From assembly GCF_007860175.1 (NCBI RefSeq), contig NZ_SJPX01000005.1, positions 868,001 to 932,000 of the forward strand: a stretch of DNA of 64,000 nucleotides, written 5' to 3'. Under the pieces are notes generated by a model. That model was not told the DNA's origin. It was given only the letters and a program-made list of their open reading frames with translations, and ran no database searches. Both the position numbers and the translations under genes were made by a program. How positions within the stretch are numbered: the first letter of the stretch is position 1; every line of letters begins with the position of its first letter. This DNA comes from Rubripirellula reticaptiva (GTDB taxonomy: Bacteria; Planctomycetota; Planctomycetia; Pirellulales; Pirellulaceae). Positions 34,642 to 43,768 of this stretch are shown here, piece by piece.

Positions 34642-35505
34642 ATGACCAAAAAAATCCTGCTCCAGCTCGACATCGATCCGCAACCTAGCTCATTCGATTC
34701 GGTCGTTGCGATCGATGCTGGCGTTGATCAATTACTGCGATACGAAGGCGTCCAAGTCACTGGCGTCACTTCAATCGTTCACGGTGCCATGTTCACCCGT
34801 GGCGGGGACAACCTAAAAAACACTGCGATCTTCATTGGCGGCAGCGACGTCGGAGCCGCCGAACGACTATTGACTGCCTGCCAAGAAGCATTCTTTGGCC
34901 CCGTCCGAGTCTCGTTGATGCTGGACGCCAACGGCTGCAACACCACCGCGTCGGCCGCAGTCGTCGCAGCCAGCCGGCACATCGACCTTGCTGGCGCAAA
35001 AGCAGTCGTGCTTGGCGGCACCGGACCGGTCGGTCGACGGGTTGCCCAACTGCTCGCCAGCGACGGTGCGGACGTCATCCTGACCAGCCGATCGCTGGAC
35101 CGCGCTGCGTCAGCGGCTAAAGAAATCAGCGAACAAGTTCAGTCGGGTTCCGTCAACGCTGGCGAGGCTGGTTCACCAGCGCAAACGGCAGGCGTCTTGG
35201 CCGGCGCCCAAATCGTCATCGCCTGCGGCGCCGCAGGCATCGAACTAGCTGACGAAAAAACGATGCAATCGCTTTCAACTTTGAAAGTCGCGATCGACCT
35301 GAACGCCGTTCCCCCAGCGGGCATCGAAGGCATCGGCGTCGCCGACAAAGCCAAATCATTCGGCCAGGGTGTCGGATACGGCGCGATCGGTGTTGGTGGT
35401 TTAAAAATGAAAACCCACCGCGCAGCAATCGAATCGTTGTTCACCAGCAACGACAAAGTTCTGAACGCCGCCGAAATCTACGCGATCGCAAAATCAATCG
35501 GATAG
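34642..35505 (+). CDS. mtdB: NAD(P)-dependent methylene-tetrahydromethanopterin dehydrogenase (MtdB-like)
   Basis: This enzyme oxidises methylene-H4MPT to methenyl-H4MPT, the step after Fae. The 287-residue protein begins MTKKILLQLDIDPQPSSFDS and has IVHGAMFTRGG, LDANGCNTTASAAVVAA and the dinucleotide loop VVLGGTGPVGRRVAQLL (GGTGPVG at 125-131), then GYGAIGVGGLKMKTHR near the C-terminus, all MtdA/MtdB-like. The ATG at 34642 is chosen because the family starts there; the frame is open from 34615, which lies on the edge of the terminator. MtdB is favoured over MtdA or MtdC by the fae neighbour, but cofactor preference cannot be read. Confidence 0.9.
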   Translation: MTKKILLQLDIDPQPSSFDSVVAIDAGVDQLLRYEGVQVTGVTSIVHGAMFTRGGDNLKNTAIFIGGSDVGAAERLLTACQEAFFGPVRVSLMLDANGCNTTASAAVVAASRHIDLAGAKAVVLGGTGPVGRRVAQLLASDGADVILTSRSLDRAASAAKEISEQVQSGSVNAGEAGSPAQTAGVLAGAQIVIACGAAGIELADEKTMQSLSTLKVAIDLNAVPPAGIEGIGVADKAKSFGQGVGYGAIGVGGLKMKTHRAAIESLFTSNDKVLNAAEIYAIAKSIG

Positions 35506-35541
35506 ACTTGCCGCCGGACACAGCGGAAACCTGCCGCGCAC

Positions 35542-35578
35542 AAAAAAAGACGGAGGCGTCACAAACAACGCCTCCGTC
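35542..35578 (-). terminator. Rho-independent terminator of the tail-specific protease gene
   Basis: GACGGAGGCGT and ACGCCTCCGTC form a perfect 11-base-pair stem with an eight-base loop; on the minus strand the stem is followed by seven T. It lies 32 bases past the protease stop and also 37 bases past the converging dehydrogenase stop. Confidence 0.88.
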
Positions 35579-35609
35579 TCGTATCTCTTGCTTTCTACGA
35601 ACTTTCGAC

Positions 35610-37712
35610 TCAGTCGGCCTTGGCCAAGTTTTGCTTTCGCAATCCGTCGATATAGTCGTGGGTCACGTTCAAGACTTCTTGGTTGTAAAAGTTGTCACGG
35701 TAGATTTTCTCGTCGCTCAACTGAGTCTCGAGAGTTTCTTCTTCCTCTTCTTTTTGAGAATCTAGTTCCTTGCGACGAGCCATGAACTGCTCTTCGTCTA
35801 ACGAAACCGTATTCTGTTCTTTCTGAGCAACGTACAACTCGATGCGTCGGAGCAGATCCCCGAACTCTTTATCAGCAGCCACTCGCGTCATTGATCGCTG
35901 GCGAAGCATTCCGATCAGATCAGCAGGCTTCATGTTGTAGAGATCGTGACGAGCTTGTTTGACGCGGTCATGTTCCAACGCGAACTTCAAATCGCCTTCG
36001 CTGACATCCATTTTCGAAGTAATGCTTGGCAAGATCACGTCTGCCAAAACGCCCTTCCGCTGAGTGCTTTCACCATCGGGCAGATAGAACTGCTGCAGCG
36101 TGACCTTCAATGCACCGTAGTTCGCACGGTTGCTTCGGAACAATTGCTGTCCAAGGTCCATCAACGTTTGAACAGTTCCCTTGCCGTGAGTCGCAGGATC
36201 GCCGACGACGATGCCGCGACGATAGTCTTGGATCGCACCTGCAAAAATCTCGCTAGCACTGGCACTGAACTTACTGGTCAAAACGACAAGCGGGCCACTC
36301 CAAGCTGTACCGGCTTCCTCATCAGCATATTGTTGCACGCTGCCGTCCGAATTTTTGACTTGCACAACGGGGCCGCGGTCGATGAACAAACCAGTCAGAT
36401 TGATCGCTTCGGTCAAGCTGCCGCCACCATTCTTGCTAAGGTCCAAGACGATGCCGTCGACACCCTGAGCATTGAAATCGTCCAAGATTCGATGAACGTC
36501 GCGAGTGCTGCTGCGGAAGTTCTGCTTGTCTTGGCGAGCCGACTCCATGTCCAAGTAGAAACTTGGCAGGTTGATATAGCCGATCTTCAGCGTGTTGTTG
36601 GTATCGGGCGAGACATGTTCGATAACTTCACCGCGAGCGGCGGATTCTTCCAATTCAATCCGAGCTCGCGTGATTTTGTAGACCTCGACCGCGCCGACAC
36701 CACCTGCTTTGACGCCCAACCGAACGGTCGAACCAGCTCGCCCGCGAATCAGAGTCACGACGTCATTGAGCGGCATTTCAACCACGTCAACCATTTCGCC
36801 GGATTCGTCCTGACCAACCGTAACAATCACATCGTCGGTCTTCAATTTGCCATGCTTGGCCGCCGCACCACCAGGGATCACTCGAGTGACCGTTGTCTTG
36901 CCGTCTTTTTCGCTAAGCTGGGCACCGATTCCATCCAGATTCAAACGCATTTGAATGTTGAAATCTTCGAGCGTTTGCGGCGACATGTAAGTCGAATGCG
37001 GGTCGTACCCCATCGTGACGGCGGTCAAATACATTTCCAACAAATCGTCGCTGTCGGTTTGTTTCCAGCGGCGAGCATAACGCGTGTATCGTCGCTTCAA
37101 TTGCTCGATCGCTTCTGGCCCCGTGGTTTCGTCATCTTTAAGATCCAGCAACGAATACTTGATCTGGCGGCGCCAACGATCACGAGCTTCATCGGCGTTG
37201 GTAGCGTAATGGGTTGACTTGGGGTCGATCACGATCGCTTCGTCGGTCGTAAATTCGAACTCGCCGCGCAGCAGTTCTTGGGCCACGGCCACACGCTCGT
37301 CGACTCGCTGAATGAATCGGCCGAAGATGTCGTACGCCAATTTCAGGTCGCCTTTGCGAACCATGTCGTCAATCGAGTTTTCGCTGGCGGCGAACTCGTC
37401 GATGTCGCTTTGCAGAAAGTAAAGTTTCAGCGGATCAAGTGAATCAATAAACAGCTGTAAAGCGCGTTTGCTAATCGTGTCGTTAAGACCTTGCGCGGAA
37501 ATGTGATTCTCCGGCATCAACTTCGCGATCATCTTCGCGACGACCGTGTCACGCACTGACGGAACGGCCAATTGAGCCGGCGCGGGAGCTTCGACAGCGG
37601 CAGGTTGAGCATTGGCCAGCGGACTGGCACCAGTCACAAACAGACTAGCTGCCAATAACGGCAACAACGCACCAGCGCGGAAAGTGAGATTCGGACACAG
37701 ACGACAGTCCAT
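35610..37712 (-). CDS. prc: Tail-specific (C-terminal processing) protease, S41 family
   Basis: A 700-residue periplasmic protease of the Prc/Tsp type. A signal peptide (ALLPLLAASLFVTGASPLANA) is followed by an N-terminal helical domain, a PDZ domain (NIQMRLNLDGIGAQLSEKDG to VDVVEMPLNDVVTLIRG), and the S41 core with the Ser block SKFSASASEIFAGA and the Lys in THGKGTVQTLMDLG, the Ser/Lys dyad. The last 130 residues are the charged helical C-terminal domain of Prc. Length fits E. coli Prc. It probably processes exported or wall-associated proteins. It is a single transcription unit ending at a clear terminator. A second, shorter S41 protease lies at 60.9-62.7 kb. Confidence 0.95.
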   Translation of the reverse strand: MDCRLCPNLTFRAGALLPLLAASLFVTGASPLANAQPAAVEAPAPAQLAVPSVRDTVVAKMIAKLMPENHISAQGLNDTISKRALQLFIDSLDPLKLYFLQSDIDEFAASENSIDDMVRKGDLKLAYDIFGRFIQRVDERVAVAQELLRGEFEFTTDEAIVIDPKSTHYATNADEARDRWRRQIKYSLLDLKDDETTGPEAIEQLKRRYTRYARRWKQTDSDDLLEMYLTAVTMGYDPHSTYMSPQTLEDFNIQMRLNLDGIGAQLSEKDGKTTVTRVIPGGAAAKHGKLKTDDVIVTVGQDESGEMVDVVEMPLNDVVTLIRGRAGSTVRLGVKAGGVGAVEVYKITRARIELEESAARGEVIEHVSPDTNNTLKIGYINLPSFYLDMESARQDKQNFRSSTRDVHRILDDFNAQGVDGIVLDLSKNGGGSLTEAINLTGLFIDRGPVVQVKNSDGSVQQYADEEAGTAWSGPLVVLTSKFSASASEIFAGAIQDYRRGIVVGDPATHGKGTVQTLMDLGQQLFRSNRANYGALKVTLQQFYLPDGESTQRKGVLADVILPSITSKMDVSEGDLKFALEHDRVKQARHDLYNMKPADLIGMLRQRSMTRVAADKEFGDLLRRIELYVAQKEQNTVSLDEEQFMARRKELDSQKEEEEETLETQLSDEKIYRDNFYNQEVLNVTHDYIDGLRKQNLAKAD

Positions 37713-38027
37713 AGCGGTTTCCTAGAAGGTTGAAATCAAACGGGGGTTGCCGACCGGACGGGCAATATGCGTTGCGGTTGCCCACGTTCGTACAGCATAC
37801 GGATCGTAGGAAAGCAGCGAAGTTCGGGCAACTCCGTTTCTCTTCCTATCTTACCACCTCGGCGACCGCTGAATTGTCGCCGCAATCACCGAATCGAGCA
37901 AATTTGAGCTGCAGTCAATCCAAAATTCTCGCTATTGGCCGAGGAAACCCATCTGCCTCGGCAATCGAGGCATCATGAGGCCAAATTCCAGGATCCAGTT
38001 CTGAAGTCTTGCGAATGAGTGCTGCGA
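37713..38027. other. Intergenic region between prc and yhaN-like genes
   Basis: These 315 bases hold the prc promoter region and the 3' end of the yhaN-like transcript. A 7-base-pair stem (GCCGAGG, 11-base loop, CCTCGGC) lies at 37938-37962, without a U-tract. I see no gene here. Confidence 0.5.
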
Positions 38028-41000
38028 TCAGTGGTTGGCGACCTTATCGCCTTGCCACCATTGACCGCCACGGTTTTCGGCGGCGCGTTGGTCATGGTCG
38101 TCGGATCGACTGTCTCTCGAACGATTGTCACGGTTCCAGACATCATCAGGAACGACACTGTCACGAACGTCTAACCATTCATCTCGGGCAATCGCGGCTA
38201 GCGCGTCTTCGGCGTCCGTGATACGGCGGCCCGGTTCTTGTTCGAACCAAGCCCAACCGATCGCAGGCTCTCGTTCGACGTATTGTTCCTCTTCGAATTC
38301 GGGCTCGTCATATTCTGGCTCGAGCAGACGTTCCGGCTTGACGTATTTTGGCTCGACACGCTCAACGTATTCGACCACCCGTTTCTTTGCCGCAGGTTTG
38401 GGAACAGGTTTCGGCTCGGGCGCGCGTTCGACGTAGATGATCTTCGTTTTTGCTGGCTCGGGTTTGGGCTCTGGCTCCGGCGCGGCGGTGACCAAGACAG
38501 GCTCCGGCTCAGGAACTTCCTCGACAGGTTCTTCTTCCGCGACCGGCTCTTCTTCCTCTTCCATCACTTCGTCTTCGTAAACCTCCTCGTACTCAACTTC
38601 TTCTTCGTATTCTTCCTCTTCGACTTCCTCAGGCAACAAAATCGTCGCTCGGCCAGGCGTCCCTTGTGCGGGCATCAGCCGAACTTCGACGTCGATATCA
38701 TGGAAGATATCAACGATGTGATGGTGGCATGTGAACATCATTACTTGATGGCCAAGTTCCGCAAACGTCTTCAACGTCCGTGCCGCATGAATGGCTCGGT
38801 CCCGGTCAAAGTTGACAAGCACATCGTCAAGCACCAACGGCAACATGACTCCGCGTCGTGCGTACGCGGCCGCCAGCGACAATCGCAGCGCGATGAATAC
38901 CGCTTCACGTGTCCCGCGACTGAGCACTTCCAGCGGCAACGATTTTTTGTCGTCCGCGTCGATCTTCAATTGGTTTGTGCCCAGTGGCGTCCAAATGCGT
39001 TTGTACTTGCCGTTGGTCAATTGGCTTAGGAAGCTCGACGCTTCGCGTAGCGTTTCGGGCTGACGTTCGCGTTCGAACGTTCCGCAGACGTCTTCTAACA
39101 GACAACTGGCCATTCCCATGGTTTGCCAACGATGAGCCGTCGCTTCAATTTTTCGTTCGACACAGCCAAGTTCTAGCTGAGCGATCGACAAACGATTGTC
39201 ATCGCCGAGGTGTTTCATCTCTTGAGCCAACTCACCGAGCGAAGTCCGTAACTGACCGACGCGTTCGTCCGTTTCCGTCATCCGACTGGTCAACGAATCC
39301 CAGCGTCGTTCCAAATCGGCAGCGGTCGCGCCTTCGATCTCGCGAGCGACTTCGTCATATTCAATGTGTTGTCCGATGATCGACTTGATTTGCTTGTCAA
39401 GTTCCTCTCGCTCTTTCCGCAACTCGCCCAGGACGACCTTGCTGTCGACCATTTCATAAAACTGTTCGGGGGTTGCAACACCACACTTTGCCCACAAAGC
39501 ACGGCGTTGTTGTTCGGCCCGTTCGAGGGCGCGATGGTGAACACTTTGTTGACGTTTAAGCTGGACGTCGGCTTCTTTGTATTCGCGACGTCGCTTGATC
39601 CAGTGCGATTGCCGCGACAATTCCTCGTGCAAATGGTTCAGTTGGTCCAGCGGGCTGGTCCGCGTCTTCATTCGCGATGACGCAAGTTCCACTTGCGGGT
39701 CCGATTGCCGATCATTGCGTCCGTCGCGGTTTCGATCTCCGTCGCGATCACGTTTCCGGTCATTTTTGCGATCGCCATTGCGATCATTGCCACGCTCGTC
39801 ATGCCGTTCGCTATCTCGACCCACCAGCCGATCCACTTGGCTGTCATCTTGGTACTCGTCTTCAGATTCACGCAGCGAGTCGCGTGCCGCTTCTTCGTTG
39901 ACTTCCAAGGCTTCGAAATACAACGCTTCGATACGCTTTGCGATTGCGCCTCGCTCACGCCGACGTTGCTCTTTCTCGGTCGACAATTCTTCCAAACGAC
40001 GGCGACTGGCTTGTAATGTTTCATATCCGTCGCCCAGCTTGCGGACGCTTGATGGCGAAAGCGATTCGCTAAGCCCAAGACTTTGCAACGTTCCCGACCA
40101 CTGACGACGTGCCTCCTTCAATCCGTCGGCCGCCTTCGAGGCGCGGGCTCGCGATGACTTGTACGCCTCCATCGCGGCTTGGTGGCTGTGATAAACCGGT
40201 AAAGAAGCATCCAGATCCGCCAACAAACGCTCGGCTTCGCGGACTCGCAATTCCAACGACTCGTTGCTGGTCGGCATCGTCGAGTCAATGCTTGATCGTT
40301 CACCTTCGATTTCGCGAATCTGTCGGCGCAGCGTATCGATTTGACGTTCGCAGTCTTCGCGATCATGCGAGGTCGAACGTTTGCCGTTTTCCAGCCCCCA
40401 ATAGAACGCAAGCAGTGCCAAGAACCCGATCAGCATGCACAGCATGCCCCATGTCGGATCCGGACGGCTGACCAACCACTGAATATTGAAGAAGTTGGCA
40501 AATCCGTAGATCATCGCCATTCCGCCGGCGATAAACGGAACCGCCAACAAAATGAAACGGTCGACCGGCAAGACTTCGTCGGTCGTCAAGTCGACGGTCT
40601 CGCGTTCGAGTTCACGGTAGTGACGCTTGAGTTTTTCGAGATGCTCGCCAACCTGGATTCGGTGCTTCAGCGCCGTCACCATTTCGGTTTGGCTGCGGAT
40701 GGCTTCCTGCAAATTGGTGGCACGCGCCCGCTGCAGCACTTCGGTTAGCGATTCGTTCAGCTTGTCTGCACGTGTCTTGTGATCGGCGCCTTCCCCGCGA
40801 GACTGTTTCAGCCGGAACGCTTGCTCCTTGACCAACTTGGCTGGTTCGGACAGTGCCGCCAGTGTTTGACGCGACAGATCGGGCAATTGGCTGGTATCGC
40901 CACTGATTAGCGCCGCACGATCTTCTTCGTCCAACCCCAAACGGTCGGCGTCGACCTCGAGTTGCTTTTTGGCTTTTGCGATCTGGTCGTCGATACGTTC

Positions 41001-42035
41001 AATTTGCTCTTCGAGCGCTTCGACCCAAGTCGCCTGCTGCGAAGCGGCTTCGATCTTGCCTTGCAGATCCAGCATGCGGCGACTGACCGGCAACTGGCCC
41101 GCCTTGTCGCGCAATCCGCGCCGCTTGGACTTGATCTCTTCGATCTTTTGTTTGCGTTCTTCCATCATCGCGTCGATTTGCACCAGTTGGCCGGGTGCTT
41201 CGTCGGGCAGATGAATGTCGGATTCGCGTTCAGCAATTTGCTTGATGATTTGTTCGCGTTTTCGCCAGACTTCGTGAACACTCGTCGCCGTTTCGACGGT
41301 TCGTCCTTCACGTTCCCAAACGCCCATGCGTTCGGTTAGCTGCTCGATTTCCTGTTGCTGGCTGCGGCGTTGAGAGGCTAGTTCGCTCCAGCGGCGACCA
41401 CCGCGAGTCAGAACGGCGACTTCGTCACGCAACTTTTCACGCTTGGTGATCAACGTCGACAGCTTTGCGGCTTCCGCTTCGTCTTCGGCCGATGCCTTTC
41501 CAACCAAGGCTCTGCGTCCACTGCGCAAATTACGCAGCACGTCGACCAACGAGACACGGTCCAGACCGCTGGACAGTTTGTAAAGTTCATCGGCGGCGGA
41601 CGTGTCATCGAGTGTCGACAACTCTTGCAGTTCGCGCATGCCGATCGCGAACACATTGGTAAAAATGGGTTCGTCGATTTGCCCCAACAGGCTCTGTAAA
41701 CGGTGCTGGCCTTGGCTCAACCCGTCTTGGCCGGTGACCGTCAATTGCCCCGTCACGCCATTGTCGGTCAGCTGGCTGTGGCGGCGAATTTGGTAACCGC
41801 CACCCGGCCCGGTGACGCGAATCGCACCGCCCGGGGTGCCGCCATGAACCGGCGGCAAGTACTTTTCGCGGCGATCGGGTGTGAATCCGTAAAGCATCGC
41901 GCGGACGAACTGCATCAGCGTTGTCTTGCCAGCCTCGTTAGGACCGTAGAACAACGTCATGCCGTCGGGCAGCGAGTCGACCGATAGTCCCGACCAGACG
42001 CCGAAGCCATCAACTTGGATGTCTTTGATTCTCAT
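38028..42035 (-). CDS. YhaN-like SMC/SbcC-type ATPase with long acidic-proline tail
   Basis: A 1335-residue coiled-coil ATPase. FYGPNEAGKTTLMQF (residues 29-43) is Walker A; the other half-site is near 1090-1140 with LSRGTREAVFIALRLSLA (signature) and LPLVLDDVLVNFD (Walker B). Between them lie long coiled coils interrupted by two membrane helices (FILLAVPFIAGGMAMIYGFA, MLCMLIGFLALLAFYWGL), as in Bacillus YhaN. Two features are unusual: an Arg/Asp/Asn-rich insert of about 45 residues in the second coil (RKNDRKRDRDGDRNRDG) and a tail of about 200 residues rich in Glu, Pro, Val and Lys (EEEEPVAEEEPVEEVPEPEP). It overlaps the upstream yhaO-like gene by 4 bases. A role in DNA repair or in membrane-linked DNA handling is inferred. 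Confidence 0.88.
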   Translation of the reverse strand: MRIKDIQVDGFGVWSGLSVDSLPDGMTLFYGPNEAGKTTLMQFVRAMLYGFTPDRREKYLPPVHGGTPGGAIRVTGPGGGYQIRRHSQLTDNGVTGQLTVTGQDGLSQGQHRLQSLLGQIDEPIFTNVFAIGMRELQELSTLDDTSAADELYKLSSGLDRVSLVDVLRNLRSGRRALVGKASAEDEAEAAKLSTLITKREKLRDEVAVLTRGGRRWSELASQRRSQQQEIEQLTERMGVWEREGRTVETATSVHEVWRKREQIIKQIAERESDIHLPDEAPGQLVQIDAMMEERKQKIEEIKSKRRGLRDKAGQLPVSRRMLDLQGKIEAASQQATWVEALEEQIERIDDQIAKAKKQLEVDADRLGLDEEDRAALISGDTSQLPDLSRQTLAALSEPAKLVKEQAFRLKQSRGEGADHKTRADKLNESLTEVLQRARATNLQEAIRSQTEMVTALKHRIQVGEHLEKLKRHYRELERETVDLTTDEVLPVDRFILLAVPFIAGGMAMIYGFANFFNIQWLVSRPDPTWGMLCMLIGFLALLAFYWGLENGKRSTSHDREDCERQIDTLRRQIREIEGERSSIDSTMPTSNESLELRVREAERLLADLDASLPVYHSHQAAMEAYKSSRARASKAADGLKEARRQWSGTLQSLGLSESLSPSSVRKLGDGYETLQASRRRLEELSTEKEQRRRERGAIAKRIEALYFEALEVNEEAARDSLRESEDEYQDDSQVDRLVGRDSERHDERGNDRNGDRKNDRKRDRDGDRNRDGRNDRQSDPQVELASSRMKTRTSPLDQLNHLHEELSRQSHWIKRRREYKEADVQLKRQQSVHHRALERAEQQRRALWAKCGVATPEQFYEMVDSKVVLGELRKEREELDKQIKSIIGQHIEYDEVAREIEGATAADLERRWDSLTSRMTETDERVGQLRTSLGELAQEMKHLGDDNRLSIAQLELGCVERKIEATAHRWQTMGMASCLLEDVCGTFERERQPETLREASSFLSQLTNGKYKRIWTPLGTNQLKIDADDKKSLPLEVLSRGTREAVFIALRLSLAAAYARRGVMLPLVLDDVLVNFDRDRAIHAARTLKTFAELGHQVMMFTCHHHIVDIFHDIDVEVRLMPAQGTPGRATILLPEEVEEEEYEEEVEYEEVYEDEVMEEEEEPVAEEEPVEEVPEPEPVLVTAAPEPEPKPEPAKTKIIYVERAPEPKPVPKPAAKKRVVEYVERVEPKYVKPERLLEPEYDEPEFEEEQYVEREPAIGWAWFEQEPGRRITDAEDALAAIARDEWLDVRDSVVPDDVWNRDNRSRDSRSDDHDQRAAENRGGQWWQGDKVANH

Positions 42036-43288
42036 GATTTTTGCACCAGGTTTGGCTTACCACCGCGGAGCAGTTCAACGCCCAGCAGGGTGGCTTGATC
42101 GAGCAAGTCAGCGCGCGCCGAAGGCGAAACTTCGGCTAACATCGTCGCGGTCGTTGACGGCATCGCGGACGATCCCGACATGGATTCTTCGGTGAACGGT
42201 GCCAAATTCAGGTCGCGTCCGTCCGATTTGCGATGCTTTTCTGCAGCTCGCAAAAAGTCACCCAAAATTGTGTCTTCGTCATTCCACGACTTGGGATAGG
42301 TGCGTGGCGGACGGACCTTCAAGTGACAGGTCCAGGCCGACGGCGAACCGTGACCGAATTCGCGGCGCACCCATGACAACAGTTCTTCGCTGTCGCCGAT
42401 TGACAACATCGAATCATTGTCGGTGATCGAAATATCCCAGCCCACCAACAGGTTTCGGCCACCGTTTTCGTGTTGCAGACGAACGATGCGTTCGCCCATC
42501 ACGTTACGAATGCCGCCAACGGCATTGATGTCCGACGCGGTCAGCGCGACTTCGCAGTAACGGAACGAGTCACATTCAACCGAATGCACCCGAGTGGTTC
42601 GGTCGGCATCGACGTCGACGATCGAGTAACCGTGGACGCCCGACTCTTCCAAGCATCGGCCTTGCGGCGATCCACAATAGACCGCGGCACCCTCGGCACC
42701 GCCTTCGATGACTTCGCGATTGTGCTGACCACCGAGTGCCCAGTAATCAAATCGCCCTTCGGCTAGGGCGTTCGCGTCGGCCGTGCCGTAACCGACGGCA
42801 ACGGTGTACTCGTCGGTCGGATCGGTGCGATAACTGGGCACATGCAAAACGCTGCGTCCGTCGGCGCTTCGCCCCACAACTGAACAGATCGTCCGTCCGG
42901 CTCGCTCGACTGGAATCGCGACCGCGCGATTTTTGGGGAACATGGTCACGTTGGGCGGCAACGGCACCGCTTCGGGCCACTTGGCAGGATCGTCGGCAAT
43001 GCCGGCCGTCCAAAATACGGGTTTCTTTTTGGCGTGCAGTTTGTCGAAATAATCCAACAGCAGCGACATGCCGTGCGGCCCAGCGGCCTGGGGTGCCAGC
43101 AAGTCGCCCGACAAGACTAGGAAATCAACGTTTTCGACCAAAGCGGCTTCAAAGACAGCCGCCGCGGAACGCCGAGGAGCCTCGGCCATGGCTTCGCGAA
43201 GGTGTGGCGGTAGCGAATCGAGGTCTCCTAGAGGAGTCTCAAGATGAAAGTCGCTAGCGTGAATGAAGCGGAATGACTCGCCCGGCAT
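42032..43288 (-). CDS. YhaO-like metallophosphoesterase with degenerate second-metal site
   Basis: A 418-residue partner of the YhaN-like ATPase, related to SbcD/Mre11 nucleases. FIHASDFHLE (Asp13, His15) and LVLSGDLL (Asp62) are intact. The usual GNHD motif reads GIAD (96-99), the internal His strand reads VAVGYGT (163-169) and GHxH reads GGQH (186-189), keeping only the last His. Set against Mre11, the first-metal ligands are present but the second-metal ligands and catalytic His are gone. The capping segment YCGSPQGRCLEESGVHGYSIVDVD is family-typical. ATG at 43288 is supported by GGAGG seven bases upstream. Its stop overlaps the yhaN-like start, so both subunits are coupled. Confidence 0.85.
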   Translation of the reverse strand: MPGESFRFIHASDFHLETPLGDLDSLPPHLREAMAEAPRRSAAAVFEAALVENVDFLVLSGDLLAPQAAGPHGMSLLLDYFDKLHAKKKPVFWTAGIADDPAKWPEAVPLPPNVTMFPKNRAVAIPVERAGRTICSVVGRSADGRSVLHVPSYRTDPTDEYTVAVGYGTADANALAEGRFDYWALGGQHNREVIEGGAEGAAVYCGSPQGRCLEESGVHGYSIVDVDADRTTRVHSVECDSFRYCEVALTASDINAVGGIRNVMGERIVRLQHENGGRNLLVGWDISITDNDSMLSIGDSEELLSWVRREFGHGSPSAWTCHLKVRPPRTYPKSWNDEDTILGDFLRAAEKHRKSDGRDLNLAPFTEESMSGSSAMPSTTATMLAEVSPSARADLLDQATLLGVELLRGGKPNLVQKS

Positions 43289-43768
43289 TGGATCCCTCCC
43301 TGCTTGTCATGACGTACTCACATCGTGTGAGCGTGTTGCGGAAGTCTAAACGATTTCGTGAAACCGGGCCAAGACCGTTTTTTTCGGACAATTGGGCAAA
43401 TGTTCCACGAAAAATCCACCCGGACCCTTGCTCGGGGCGGTGGGAACCAGATGGCAGCAACAAAGCTACTGAGTTGGCGTTAAGGTTGCCAAAGTTGCCT
43501 GAACGAATCGACGAGCGATAACGGCAACTCGGCTTGCCGACGCTAAAGCACTCAATAACACTTCTTTTCTGAAATTGCCCGCTAGACCCCTGCGCGGACA
43601 ATGCGATAATTAATGCCTCCTGGAATTCGCTTCTGGAATTTAGCTCCAAGGTCTGATCTTCAGAGTTCCAGCTTTTCAATTTGAGCGTGCCGTTTCTGTC
43701 GGCATCCGAGCGTGGCGGATCGACCACTCTATTATTCGCATTCGCGAAGGTAAACAAAACACAACTCG
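43289..43768. other. Intergenic region between divergent yhaO-like and pgsB genes
   Basis: A stretch of 480 bases that must hold promoters for both operons. It includes the GGAGG site of the yhaO-like gene. An open frame crosses it on the minus strand (43254-43781) but its translation is Ser/Arg-rich, without family features, and it runs into both flanking genes, so I do not call it. I see no RNA gene. Confidence 0.55.

Noticed and set aside
35946-37217. 423-codon plus-strand open frame opposite the tail-specific protease
   Set aside because: It is an antisense shadow of a well-conserved protease; no family features in its translation.
38238-39029. 263-codon plus-strand open frame opposite the YhaN-like tail
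   Set aside because: Its Phe/Leu-rich translation comes from the complement of Glu/Lys codons in the acidic tail.
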